DNA of 64,000 nt. It comes from Tundrisphaera sp051175315 (lineage in GTDB: Bacteria > Planctomycetota > Planctomycetia > Isosphaerales > Isosphaeraceae). Location: contig NZ_CP195100.1 of assembly GCF_051175315.1 (NCBI RefSeq), positions 1,426,001 through 1,490,000 of the forward strand, read 5' to 3'. Both the position numbers and the translations under genes were made by a program. The notes below the pieces were generated by a model. It worked only from the letters and a program-made list of their open reading frames with translations, searched no databases and had not been told where the DNA came from. Shown piece by piece: positions 18,806 to 26,990 of this stretch (the stretch's first letter is position 1; each line of letters opens with the position of its first letter).

Positions 18806-18979
18806 TCGGGCCGGATGGCATGTCATGCGGATGGGCGACGCTCGCCTCCCCGGCGACGGGGAGCGGGCGTCGTCGCGTTTCGAAGAGGGCCGATTCGCGG
18901 GCGGGCGTCGAACCGCATGTCGGATCGTGCCCGGACGGCGACGCCGCCCGCCGAAAAATGACGCCTCCGGGGGAAAAAG

Positions 18980-19010
18980 TCGGAATCGTCGAGGCCCTTC
19001 CTCGCACAAT
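18980..19010 (+). promoter_or_regulatory. Candidate ECF-type promoter of sigma-repeat gene
   Basis: TCGGAAT (18980-18986), an 18-base spacer, CACAAT (19005-19010), with an AAAAA tract before the first box. It ends 30 bases before the ATG at 19041. The pattern parallels the element before the other sigma fusion (17919-17891), and downstream of the second box both carry a TCG step. Confidence 0.42.
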
Positions 19011-19040
19011 GATCGTCGGCTCAACGGGAAGGGAGGATCG

Positions 19041-21428
19041 ATGGCGGGCGGATCGGCTGGCTCGGACGTCCAGACTCAGCTCCGGGCGGCCTTCGCCCTG
19101 GGCGGTGCGGGCGGCCTCTCCGACGGGCAATTGCTCCGGCGGTTCCTCGGCTCGACCGACGAGGCCGCGCGGGCGGCGTTCGACGCCCTGGTGGCCCGCC
19201 ACGGGCCGATGGTGCTCCGCGCCTGCCGCCGGGCGACCGGCGACCCCCACGACGCGCAGGACGCCTTCCAGGCCACCTTCCTGATCCTGGCGAGGAAGGC
19301 CGGCTCGATCCGCGACGGCGAGTCGCTGGCGGGCTGGCTGCACGGGGTCGCCATCCGCGTCGCGGGGCGGGGGAGGGTGGATGCGGCCCGACGGCGGCTG
19401 ATCGAGCGGCGAGCCGCGGCCTCCCGGGCCCTCGACGCGAGGCCCGAAGACTTTGCGGCGGAGCCCTGGGACGGCCTCCACGAGGAGATCGAACGGCTGC
19501 CGGGCCGATACCGCGAGCCGGTCGTCCTCTGCTACCTGGAGGGCCTGACCGCCGAGGCGGCGGCCGCGAGGATCGGCTGCCCGCGGGGCACCGTCCTCTC
19601 CCGGCTGTCGAGGGCCCGCGAGCGGCTCCGGGCGGGGCTGGCACGCCGAGGGCTCGCCCCGCCCGCCGCCTTGTCGGCCTGGATCGGCACGCCGGGCCCG
19701 GCCCTCCCTCCGGCCATCATCGCCGCGACGACGCATGCGGCCCTGGGTGATTCGGGGAGGTGTGCGACCGAGGTCGCGTTCGCCTCCGCCTCGGCCACCG
19801 CACTGGCGAAGGGGACATTGAAAACGATGATGATCTCGAAGCTCAAGCTCATCGGCGCGATTGCCGCGACCGGCCTGCTCTCCCTGGGCGGCGTGCGGGC
19901 GCTGGCCCTCCCATCCGGGATCGAAGCCGGAGATGCCGCCCCCCAGACGGTTCGCGGCCAGGCCGAGGTCCTCGCCGTCGCCCCGCCGCCCCTCGGCGAG
20001 CTGTCCCGTCTCGCGCTGGAGGACGCCAGGGGGATCGAGGACCCGTCGGAGCGGGCCGATGAGTTGCGCCGCCTCGGCATCCGGATGGGCGAACGTGGCC
20101 TGCGCGAGGCCGGGCTCGACACCCTGCGCCAGGCCCTCGACGCCGCGATGGCCATCCCGCCCAACGCCCCGTATATGCTCCCACACCCCGCCATCATGGT
20201 GGCCCGGGCGATGGCCGAGGCGGGGCATCGCCCGGAGGCCCGCCATGCGTTCGGCGAGGCCCTCCGCGCCGTCCTCGCGGAGGATGAGGAGCACCAATCC
20301 CAGAACTGGGCCAACCTCCCCGAGATCCAACTGGAAGCCGAGGGCCGGGCCTTCGCCGGCGAGATGATCGAGACCTATCGCCGGTATCTGATGCGTGCCG
20401 GGCCACAGCCGGATCGGGCCCCCGCGATCGTGGCGGTCATCACCCAGGCCATGTCGGGCGACATCGCCGGCGCGACGCGTGCCGTGCAGGAACGTCCGGA
20501 TTTCCAGGGCCCCGGCAGGGTCAGGGAACGGCGAGCCGCGGCCCTCGCGATCGTCGGCCAGCTTCAGGCGAAGGACCAGGAGGTGGCCGGCCCGGCGTTG
20601 GCCGAGGCGGAGGCCGCCGTCCATGCCTTCGCCGAGACCACCCCCAACTCGTGGGCCCATGACCTAGAGGCCATCCTCAGGGCGGAGGCGAGGCTGGGGT
20701 GGTTCGACCGGGCCATCGCCACGGCCCGGGCCATGGACCTCGGGGCGTCGGTCGTAAGCCGCCGGAGGGACCCGATGCTGTTCAACCAGGCCCTCGCCTT
20801 CGTCGCGATCGCCGAGGGCCAGGCCAAGGCGGGCGATCGGGCGGGCGCCCAGGCATCGGCCCGCGAGGCGATCGCCATCGTCGGCAAGATCACGGGGGAT
20901 CAATACAAGCCCCACCCTCGCGCCCTGGCTTGCATCTTCCTGGCGAAGAACGGCGACGCCGACGGGGCCCTGCGGGAATCGTCGGGCCGCCTGCCGTTCG
21001 AAGAGATGGAAGTGCTGCCGATCATCGAGTCCGAGCGGCGCAGGGCGGGCGACGAGGCCGGGGTGCGAGACGCTTTGCGCCGGGAACTCGAGTGCACCCG
21101 GGCGATTTTACGCCTGGCGCGGGAGCGAGGACCCGGGGACAAGCCATCCGATCCGCGATTCGACCGGACCGTGCGGGCCACGGCGGATGTCGCGAGGATC
21201 CTGGCCCGCATGGGCGACCCCGACGCCGCGCTGGGGGAAATCGAGGTGCTTCCGCCGGGCGACCTCCGGGACGAGGGCCTGGCCCAGCTCGCCCTGGACC
21301 GTGCCATCATGGGGGATGAATCCGGTGCGCTTTCGACGATCGGTCGGATCGCCTCGCCGCAAGCCCGACGCCGGGCCCGGATCCTCGCGGCGTTCCGGGG
21401 CCCGACCGCGCCCGCATCCCGAGATTGA
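19041..21428 (+). CDS. ECF sigma factor fused to membrane helix and helical repeat domain
   Basis: 795 residues from ATG 19041 (GGGAGG 4 bases upstream); an in-frame extension to 18825 is not supported. Residues 1-210 are an ECF sigma factor: LLRRFLGSTDEAARAAFDAL, HGPMVLRACRRATGDPHDAQ, DAFQATFLILARKAGSI, and region 4 with REPVVLCYLEGLTAEAAAAR and GCPRGTVLSRLSRARERL. A hydrophobic helix (about 265-285, KLIGAIAATGLLSLGGVRAL) is followed by ~500 residues of alanine-rich helical pairs resembling TPR-like repeats (for example ALAFVAIAEGQAKAGDRAGA, RILARMGDPDAALGEIEVLP). Topology predicts the sigma part inside and the repeats outside. It is a paralogue of the sigma part of the gene at 15425-17857. 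The repeats may sense a protein ligand; targets unknown. Confidence 0.82.
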   Translation: MAGGSAGSDVQTQLRAAFALGGAGGLSDGQLLRRFLGSTDEAARAAFDALVARHGPMVLRACRRATGDPHDAQDAFQATFLILARKAGSIRDGESLAGWLHGVAIRVAGRGRVDAARRRLIERRAAASRALDARPEDFAAEPWDGLHEEIERLPGRYREPVVLCYLEGLTAEAAAARIGCPRGTVLSRLSRARERLRAGLARRGLAPPAALSAWIGTPGPALPPAIIAATTHAALGDSGRCATEVAFASASATALAKGTLKTMMISKLKLIGAIAATGLLSLGGVRALALPSGIEAGDAAPQTVRGQAEVLAVAPPPLGELSRLALEDARGIEDPSERADELRRLGIRMGERGLREAGLDTLRQALDAAMAIPPNAPYMLPHPAIMVARAMAEAGHRPEARHAFGEALRAVLAEDEEHQSQNWANLPEIQLEAEGRAFAGEMIETYRRYLMRAGPQPDRAPAIVAVITQAMSGDIAGATRAVQERPDFQGPGRVRERRAAALAIVGQLQAKDQEVAGPALAEAEAAVHAFAETTPNSWAHDLEAILRAEARLGWFDRAIATARAMDLGASVVSRRRDPMLFNQALAFVAIAEGQAKAGDRAGAQASAREAIAIVGKITGDQYKPHPRALACIFLAKNGDADGALRESSGRLPFEEMEVLPIIESERRRAGDEAGVRDALRRELECTRAILRLARERGPGDKPSDPRFDRTVRATADVARILARMGDPDAALGEIEVLPPGDLRDEGLAQLALDRAIMGDESGALSTIGRIASPQARRRARILAAFRGPTAPASRD

Positions 21429-22238
21429 ACCCCACGGGACGGGCGGGCGGCGACGATGCCGGCTGATCGGGCCTCCCGCCCACGAACCGGCACGCCGATC
21501 CGTATCGGTTCCCGGGCCCTGGAAGATCGTGGGGGATGGGCCCGGCGAAGGAGTCGAAGGCCGGCCGAGCGGCCCGGCTTCTCCCGGGTCTTCCCCATGA
21601 CCCTTCGATCATCGATCCCTGTTCGAGGGCGGGCCAGAGGCCGAAGTCGTCCAGCGAGGTCGGGCGGAGCCGGACGGCCAGGCCGTGCTCCTCCCGCCCC
21701 AGTTCGTCGGCGATCCGTTGCGCCTCGGCCAGCCGGGCCGTCGTCGGGGGCGGGAGATGGCCCGAAGTCGCGACGGCCTTGATGGCCAGGGTGAGGCCGG
21801 CCATGAGCTGGCCGATCCAGTCGTGAAGCTCGCGCAAGATCCGCTTGCGCTCGTCCTCCCCGAAACCGCCCGCCGACGCCGCCCCTCATGATCGCGAGCC
21901 CGGATCCGCCGCTCTCGGCGCACCGATCCCGGCCGATCTCCGGGGCGACGGGCGTCGTCGCGAACTCGGCGTTCGCATCCGGGCTGCCGCTCGCAGGCTA
22001 GCGACCCCCGGCCGACGAGATCGGCCGGGTCGATCGTGTCGCCCTCGGCCCGGGGGGCGACCGCCGGCCTGCCGCATGGGGTCGGCGTTGCCCTTCGCCG
22101 GGGAAGGGCAGGGTCGGCTCCGGTCGGGATCATGGATGCGGCAGGGGCCGCACGCGGGGCGACCGAGGCAGGACGCAAGTCGTTGCCTTCAAAGGCCCGG
22201 GGCGGGCCTGGTCGGCCCCATGCGGTTGTTGTCGGGAG
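21429..22238. other. Region with histidine-kinase remnant before tRNA-Ser
   Basis: About 810 bases without an intact gene. The minus strand holds the fossil dimerisation domain of a histidine kinase (21620-21885). I see nothing else convincing in the remainder. Confidence 0.55.
21620..21885 (-). pseudogene. Histidine kinase remnant (HisKA_3-type dimerisation domain)
   Basis: On the minus strand an open stretch of ~85 codons reads GEDERKRILRELHDWIGQ, with the H-box of NarL-partner kinases (ERxRIxRELHDxxGQ), then LMAGLTLAIKAVATSG, AEAQRIADELGREEHGLAV and RLRPTSLDDFGLWPALEQ. That is the complete dimerisation/phospho-acceptor domain, after which the similarity ends at about 21620 with no ATPase domain. 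An in-frame TGA lies immediately upstream and there is no good start, so the input domain is gone too. Confidence 0.55.
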
Positions 22239-22325
22239 CGGAGGGGGAGGGATTCGAACCCCCGGGATCCGTGAGGACCCTACGGTTTTCAAGACCGTCC
22301 CAATCGGCCACTCTGGCACCCCTCC
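22239..22325 (-). tRNA. tRNA-Ser (TGA)
   Basis: An 87-base class II tRNA. The acceptor strands GGAGGGG and CCCCTCC pair perfectly. The anticodon arm is GACGGTCTTGAAAACCGT with anticodon TGA. There is a long variable arm, as expected for tRNA-Ser, and the T-arm contains GGTTCGAATC. The discriminator base is G. CCA does not appear to be encoded. Confidence 0.93.
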
Positions 22326-22349
22326 GGAAGCGGAGAACACGGACGACGG

Positions 22350-22745
22350 TTAGTGGCCGACCTCGTTGAGGACGTCCTCGGCCACGAAGATCGGCACATC
22401 GACGGTGACGGCGACGGCGATGGCATCGCTCGGGCGGGAGTCGACCTCGATCAGCTCCCCCTCGTGGCGGATGCGCAGCTTGGCATAGTAGGTATGGTCG
22501 CGCAATTCGCTGATGAAGATATCCTGGAGCTCGCCCCCGAGCAGCTCGATGGTGCTGGCCAGCAGGTCGTGGGTCAGGGGACGCGGGGCGGGGATCCCCT
22601 TCACGCGACGATCGATGCTGGTCGCCTCGAAGATGCCGATGACGATCGGGAAGTTGCGCTCGCCGTCGACCTCCTTGAGATAGATGATCTGCTGCTCATT
22701 GTTCTCGCTGATGATGATCCGCCTGAGTTCCATCTGCACGGCCAC
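22350..22745 (-). CDS. Bifunctional nuclease (BFN/DUF151) family protein
   Basis: 131 residues from GTG 22745, with AAGGGGG about 9 bases upstream; ATG 22733 is a possible shorter start. The family core is clear: IIISENNEQQIIYLKEVDGE, FPIVIGIFEATSIDRRVKG, RPLTHDLLASTIELLGGEL, ELRDHTYYAKLRI and SRPSDAIAVAV. Members bind or cut RNA/DNA in some characterised cases, but most bacterial members are uncharacterised. It lies between tRNA-Ser and valS on the same strand (about 190 bases after valS). Confidence 0.85.
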   Translation of the reverse strand: MAVQMELRRIIISENNEQQIIYLKEVDGERNFPIVIGIFEATSIDRRVKGIPAPRPLTHDLLASTIELLGGELQDIFISELRDHTYYAKLRIRHEGELIEVDSRPSDAIAVAVTVDVPIFVAEDVLNEVGH

Positions 22746-22931
22746 GTCGGTCGCCCCCTTCCGCGCCGACGCCAGGTGCCCGCCGGGTCGGAATCCCCGA
22801 ACCTCGTCGCCTGGCGGGACCACGCCCATCGACTTCACCGGTTCGATGATAAGCCAGGCGCATGGGGTCGTCAATGAACCGCGACGGTTCTCGCGGTCCA
22901 TCGACGCCGATTGTCGGGGCCCGGTCGTCCC

Positions 22932-25838
22932 TCAGGGGAGGAGCGCCTCGATGGTGGCCCGCTGCGCGGCCAGGTCGGCCTCCTTCTGCCTTTGCTGGGC
23001 CACGACCTCGGCCGGGGCCCTGGCCACGAACCCCTCGTTGCCCAGCTTCGCCCGGATCGCGGCCAGTTGCTTGTCGAGATCGGCCAGGCTCTTGCGGAGG
23101 CGGGCCGTCTCGGCCTCCTTGTCGATCAGCCCGAGTAGGGGCAGCAGGATCTCGGCGTCCCCCAGCACGGCCACGGCGCAATCCTTGGGGCGGTCGGCGA
23201 CCTCGGCCACGACCTCCAGGGACTTGCTGTCGGTCAGCGCCCGGATGAATGCCTCGCCGGCCCGCAGGGTCGAGGCGGCCGGCTCGGCGGCGATCAGGAT
23301 CGGGGCGATCTTGGCCTTCTCCGGCACCTTGCTCTCGGCCCGGAGCTTGCGGATCGCGGCGACCTTCTCGCGCCACTGGAGCACGATCCCCTCGGCCTCG
23401 GCATCATCCCAGGCCTTCGGGTACTCCGGCCAGGGGGCGATGCAGACGCTCTCGGCGGCCGGGCCGGGCTCGGGCAGCCCGCGCACCGGTGCGACCTGGC
23501 CGAGGGCCTGCCAGATCGACTCGGTCAGGAACGGCATGATCGGGTGGAGCAGGCGGCAGAGGCCGTCCAGCACCGTCGCCAGCACGCGCTGGGCGGCCGG
23601 GCGGGTGGTCTCGTCGCGGAGCCGGCCCTTGAGGATCTCGACGTAGCAGTCGCAGACGTCGTTCCAGGTGAAGTCGCGGAGCCTCCTGGTCGCCTCGGCG
23701 AACCGGAACGCCTCGAAGTCGGCCGAGGTCTCGGCGGCGACCCGGGCGAGCGTGCCGAGGATCCAGCGGTCCTCGATGGAGAGGTCGGCCGCGGCCACCG
23801 GCGCGGGCTCGAAGCCTTCCAGGTTCATCAGGGCGAACCGGGAGGCGTTCCAGACCTTGTTCGGGAACGTCCGGCCCTGCTCGAACCTTTCCGACGTGTT
23901 GACCTTGCGGCCGTCGGGCAGGGTGGTCGCCTCGACCGGGATCCGGAGATCCTGCGTCTCCGTGGCCAGCGAGGCCAGGGTGAACCGCAGGGCATCGGCG
24001 CCGTACAGGTCGATGATGTCGACCGGGTCGACCCCGTTGCCCGCCGACTTCGACATCCGTTTGCCGTTGCCGTCCTGGATCACCGGGTGGATGAAGACGT
24101 CGCGGAAGGGCACCTCGCCCAGGTTGAACTGGCCGAAGATCACCATCCGGGCCACCCACAGGGTGATGATGTCGCGGGCCGTCGAGAGGACCGAGGTCGG
24201 GTAGAACTTGCTCAGTTCGTCGGTCTTCTCGGGCCAGCCCAGGGTCGAGTGCGGCCACAGGGCCGAGCTGAACCAGGTGTCGAGCACGTCGCCGTCGCGG
24301 ACGAAGCCGGCCCGCTCCAGGGTGGCGACGACCTCGGGGTCATCCCCCTCGGGGCAGGCGTGGATCGAGCCGTAGGGACGCTTGGCCAGGACCGATGCCA
24401 GGGCCTCGGGGCCTCGGGCCTCGGCCTCCTTCGCCTCGTCGTCGATGGCGGTCTCGACGAACAGGGTGCCGGCGGCGATGGGGGCCTTGAGGGCGGGATC
24501 GTCCCGGAGGGCCTCGGCGGCCGAGCGGAGGGCGTCGGCGTCGGGGTAGGTGCGCGACCAGACCGGGATCTGGTGGCCCCACCACAACTGGCGGCTGATG
24601 CACCAGTCGCGCTTGGCGCCGAGCCAGTCGAGGTAGCTCTTGCCGTAGCGGGCCGGGTGGATCGCGACGGCGCCGGAGGTCACGGCGTCCATCGCCTGCT
24701 GGGCGAACCCGGGCGAGCCGTCGGCGTCGTCCTCCATCCGGACGAACCACTGGTCGGACAGGTACGGCTCGATCGGCGTCTTGGAACGGTCCGACAGGCC
24801 GACCTTGTTGGTGTAGGCCTCGACCTTGGCCAGGAGGCCCTGGGCATCCAGGTCGGCGACGACGCGCTTGCGGACCTCGCGGCGGTCGAGCCCGGCGTAG
24901 GCGCCGGCGTTCTCGTTGTAGGTGCCGTCGGGGTTGAGCAGGTTGATCATCGGCAGGCCGTTGCGGACGCCGGTCGCGTAGTCGTTGGGGTCGTGGGCCG
25001 GCGTGACCTTAACGCAGCCGGTGCCGAACTTGGGATCGACCAGGATCGCGTCGCCGATGATCGGGATCGTCCGATCGGAGAGGGGCAGGGCGAGTTGCCG
25101 GCCGATCAGGTGCTTGTACCGGGGGTCGTCGGGGTGGACGGCCACGGCGGTGTCGCCCAGCATCGTCTCCGGGCGGGTGGTGGCGACCAGAAGCGACTCA
25201 TCCGACCCGGCGACCGGGTAGCGGATCGTCCACAATTGGCCGACCTGCTCCTGATATTCGATCTCGTCGTCGGCCACGGCGGTGCGGAGGTGGGTGTCCC
25301 AGTTCACCAGCCTCTTGCCGCGATAGATCTTGCCGGCGCGGAACAGGCGGAAGAAGGTCTCGCGCACGGCCCGGGCGCACATCTCGTCCAGGGTGAACCG
25401 GGTGCGGTCCCAATCGCACGAGCACCCCATCAGCCGCAGTTGGCCGAGGATCCGCGCCTCGTACTCGTCCTTCCACGCCCAGATCCGCCCGACCAGCGAC
25501 TCGCGGCCGATGTCGTGGCGGGTCTTGCCTTCTTCCTTGCGCAGGCGGGTCTCGACGACCGCCTGGGTGGCGATCCCGGCGTGGTCGGTGCCGGGCATCC
25601 ACAGGGCCTCGTAGCCCTGCATCCGCCGCCAGCGGATCAGAATGTCCTGGATCGTGTTGTTGAGCGCGTGCCCCAGGTGCAGCGCCCCGGTGACGTTGGG
25701 CGGCGGGATCGCGATCGCGTAAGCCGGCTTGCCGCTGGAGGGGTCGGCGTGGAAGTACCCCTTCTCCAGCCAGAAGGCATACCACCGACGCTGGGCATCC
25801 TGGGGATCATACTGCTTGGGGAGTTCGGCGATGCTCAT
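22932..25838 (-). CDS. valS: Valyl-tRNA synthetase
   Basis: 968 residues, a full-length class I synthetase that charges tRNA-Val. Visible features in order: the HIGH-type motif in PPNVTGALHLGHAL (about 46-59), the CP1 editing domain (about 200-400) with TTRPETMLGDTAVAVHPDD, WCISRQLWWGHQIPVW, the KMSKS loop in GKRMSKSAGNGVDP, an anticodon-binding helical domain, and a C-terminal coiled coil (LRKSLADLDKQLAAIRAKLG). The ATG overlaps the stop codon of the upstream membrane-protein gene by four bases (ATGA), so the two are translationally coupled. No T-box-like leader was seen. Confidence 0.97.
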   Translation of the reverse strand: MSIAELPKQYDPQDAQRRWYAFWLEKGYFHADPSSGKPAYAIAIPPPNVTGALHLGHALNNTIQDILIRWRRMQGYEALWMPGTDHAGIATQAVVETRLRKEEGKTRHDIGRESLVGRIWAWKDEYEARILGQLRLMGCSCDWDRTRFTLDEMCARAVRETFFRLFRAGKIYRGKRLVNWDTHLRTAVADDEIEYQEQVGQLWTIRYPVAGSDESLLVATTRPETMLGDTAVAVHPDDPRYKHLIGRQLALPLSDRTIPIIGDAILVDPKFGTGCVKVTPAHDPNDYATGVRNGLPMINLLNPDGTYNENAGAYAGLDRREVRKRVVADLDAQGLLAKVEAYTNKVGLSDRSKTPIEPYLSDQWFVRMEDDADGSPGFAQQAMDAVTSGAVAIHPARYGKSYLDWLGAKRDWCISRQLWWGHQIPVWSRTYPDADALRSAAEALRDDPALKAPIAAGTLFVETAIDDEAKEAEARGPEALASVLAKRPYGSIHACPEGDDPEVVATLERAGFVRDGDVLDTWFSSALWPHSTLGWPEKTDELSKFYPTSVLSTARDIITLWVARMVIFGQFNLGEVPFRDVFIHPVIQDGNGKRMSKSAGNGVDPVDIIDLYGADALRFTLASLATETQDLRIPVEATTLPDGRKVNTSERFEQGRTFPNKVWNASRFALMNLEGFEPAPVAAADLSIEDRWILGTLARVAAETSADFEAFRFAEATRRLRDFTWNDVCDCYVEILKGRLRDETTRPAAQRVLATVLDGLCRLLHPIMPFLTESIWQALGQVAPVRGLPEPGPAAESVCIAPWPEYPKAWDDAEAEGIVLQWREKVAAIRKLRAESKVPEKAKIAPILIAAEPAASTLRAGEAFIRALTDSKSLEVVAEVADRPKDCAVAVLGDAEILLPLLGLIDKEAETARLRKSLADLDKQLAAIRAKLGNEGFVARAPAEVVAQQRQKEADLAAQRATIEALLP

Positions 25839-26344
25839 GCCTGGTCCGGGGATAAATGTGTGAAGGATCGTGTCAGTCGGGCAGACGGCGTTGTCTTGGT
25901 GGCCGGATCAACTTGCCCGAGTTGGATGCCAAGCCATGCGAGGAAGAAGAAAAACATCATCACGAACATCAGTCTCACGGCACGCTTCCATTGCCTCCGA
26001 GCCCAGGCGACCGCGGCCGAAAGCCCGACCACCCCGGCCGCGAGCATCATGCAGAGGCTCGCCACCATGATCCACGTCGGCATCGCGTGCGATCCCACGA
26101 GCCCGAAGGATATTCCGGGCACGTTCTCGTCCGCGATCGTCGAGAACGCGATGACAGCAAGCAACATCATGCCCGGCATCACCACTCCGTGCAGACCGTA
26201 GAAGGCGCAAAAGGCGGCCGGCAACCATCGGAGTCGCGCCCAGGGCGAATGCCGGACCCGGGGCGGGGCGGGATGGCCCAAAGCCGAGGACGGAGCCCGG
26301 TACGGATTCAGGTCAAGCTCCACTCTCGGACCCCCGATCGACAA
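25835..26344 (-). CDS. Small membrane protein with N-terminal NPYRAP motif, coupled to valS
   Basis: 169 residues. A short polar N-terminus contains NPYRAPSSALG, then four hydrophobic segments (about 40-65, 85-112 and two more up to 150) and a polar tail (KTTPSARLTRSFTHLSPDQA). The N-terminal motif and the following WARLRWLPAAFC recur in the gene at 26461-26880, so the two are paralogues. NPYxxP-type leaders are frequent in planctomycete membrane proteins of unknown role. Its stop codon overlaps the valS start. No catalytic motif was found. Confidence 0.7.
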   Translation of the reverse strand: MSIGGPRVELDLNPYRAPSSALGHPAPPRVRHSPWARLRWLPAAFCAFYGLHGVVMPGMMLLAVIAFSTIADENVPGISFGLVGSHAMPTWIMVASLCMMLAAGVVGLSAAVAWARRQWKRAVRLMFVMMFFFFLAWLGIQLGQVDPATKTTPSARLTRSFTHLSPDQA

Positions 26345-26460
26345 ACGCCGTTATACCGCGATCGAGGCCCGCGATCGATCCCGCCGATCCGGTCGCCGCT
26401 CATCCCTGCGGAGCAGGATGCGAGGGCGCCCGTTCGGACCATCCGTGGAATCGGCCGCGC

Positions 26461-26880
26461 CTAGAAACCTGGCCCGAACGGGACCCGAAGTCGGGACGAT
26501 CCCAGGAGGAATAAGAAAAGCGGCCCGCCGAGGTACATGACCACGCTCAGGCCGACGGCGACCCACCACTTTCGCCGCATCCATGCGGCCGAGGCCAGAA
26601 AACCCAGGCCCCCCGAGCCGAGGACAATCATCACGGCCCCGACGCCGAGTGCGAGCGCCGTACCGGGGTCGGTCCCGGGCCTGGCAATCTCGTCCCACCC
26701 GCGGGATCGGTACAGCCGAGCAATCTCCAACGATACGATTCCTCCCATCAGGAGTTCCGCCGATCCAAGAACGACGCACAGCACGGCGGGCAGCCAGCGC
26801 AAGGGCGCCCACCGCGACCGCACGACCGGTTCTCGGAGTTCGGCCGATGGTGGCCGAAAGGGATTGTCGGTTGCTTCCAT
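26461..26880 (-). CDS. Small membrane protein, paralogue of the valS-coupled protein
   Basis: 139 residues from ATG 26880 with GGGAG 8 bases upstream. It begins MEATDNPFRPPSAELREPVV, then WAPLRWLPAVLCVVLGSAEL; the NPFRPP leader and WAxLRWLPA repeat those of the gene at 25835. Four hydrophobic segments follow, ending GSSRLRVPFGPGF. Unknown function. It sits 110 bases downstream of the Ser/Thr kinase gene and may be in its transcript. A much longer open frame on this strand (to 28692) is a shadow of the kinase and was not used. Confidence 0.66.
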   Translation of the reverse strand: MEATDNPFRPPSAELREPVVRSRWAPLRWLPAVLCVVLGSAELLMGGIVSLEIARLYRSRGWDEIARPGTDPGTALALGVGAVMIVLGSGGLGFLASAAWMRRKWWVAVGLSVVMYLGGPLFLFLLGSSRLRVPFGPGF

Positions 26881-26990
26881 CTCGCAAACTCCCAACTCGT
26901 GGGGGAGACCTGAGGCCGGATCAACTCGGTGCTCCCACGAGCGGTCAACGACACCTCTCGGCGGAAGGATTTGACCGCGAGACCGGCCGT

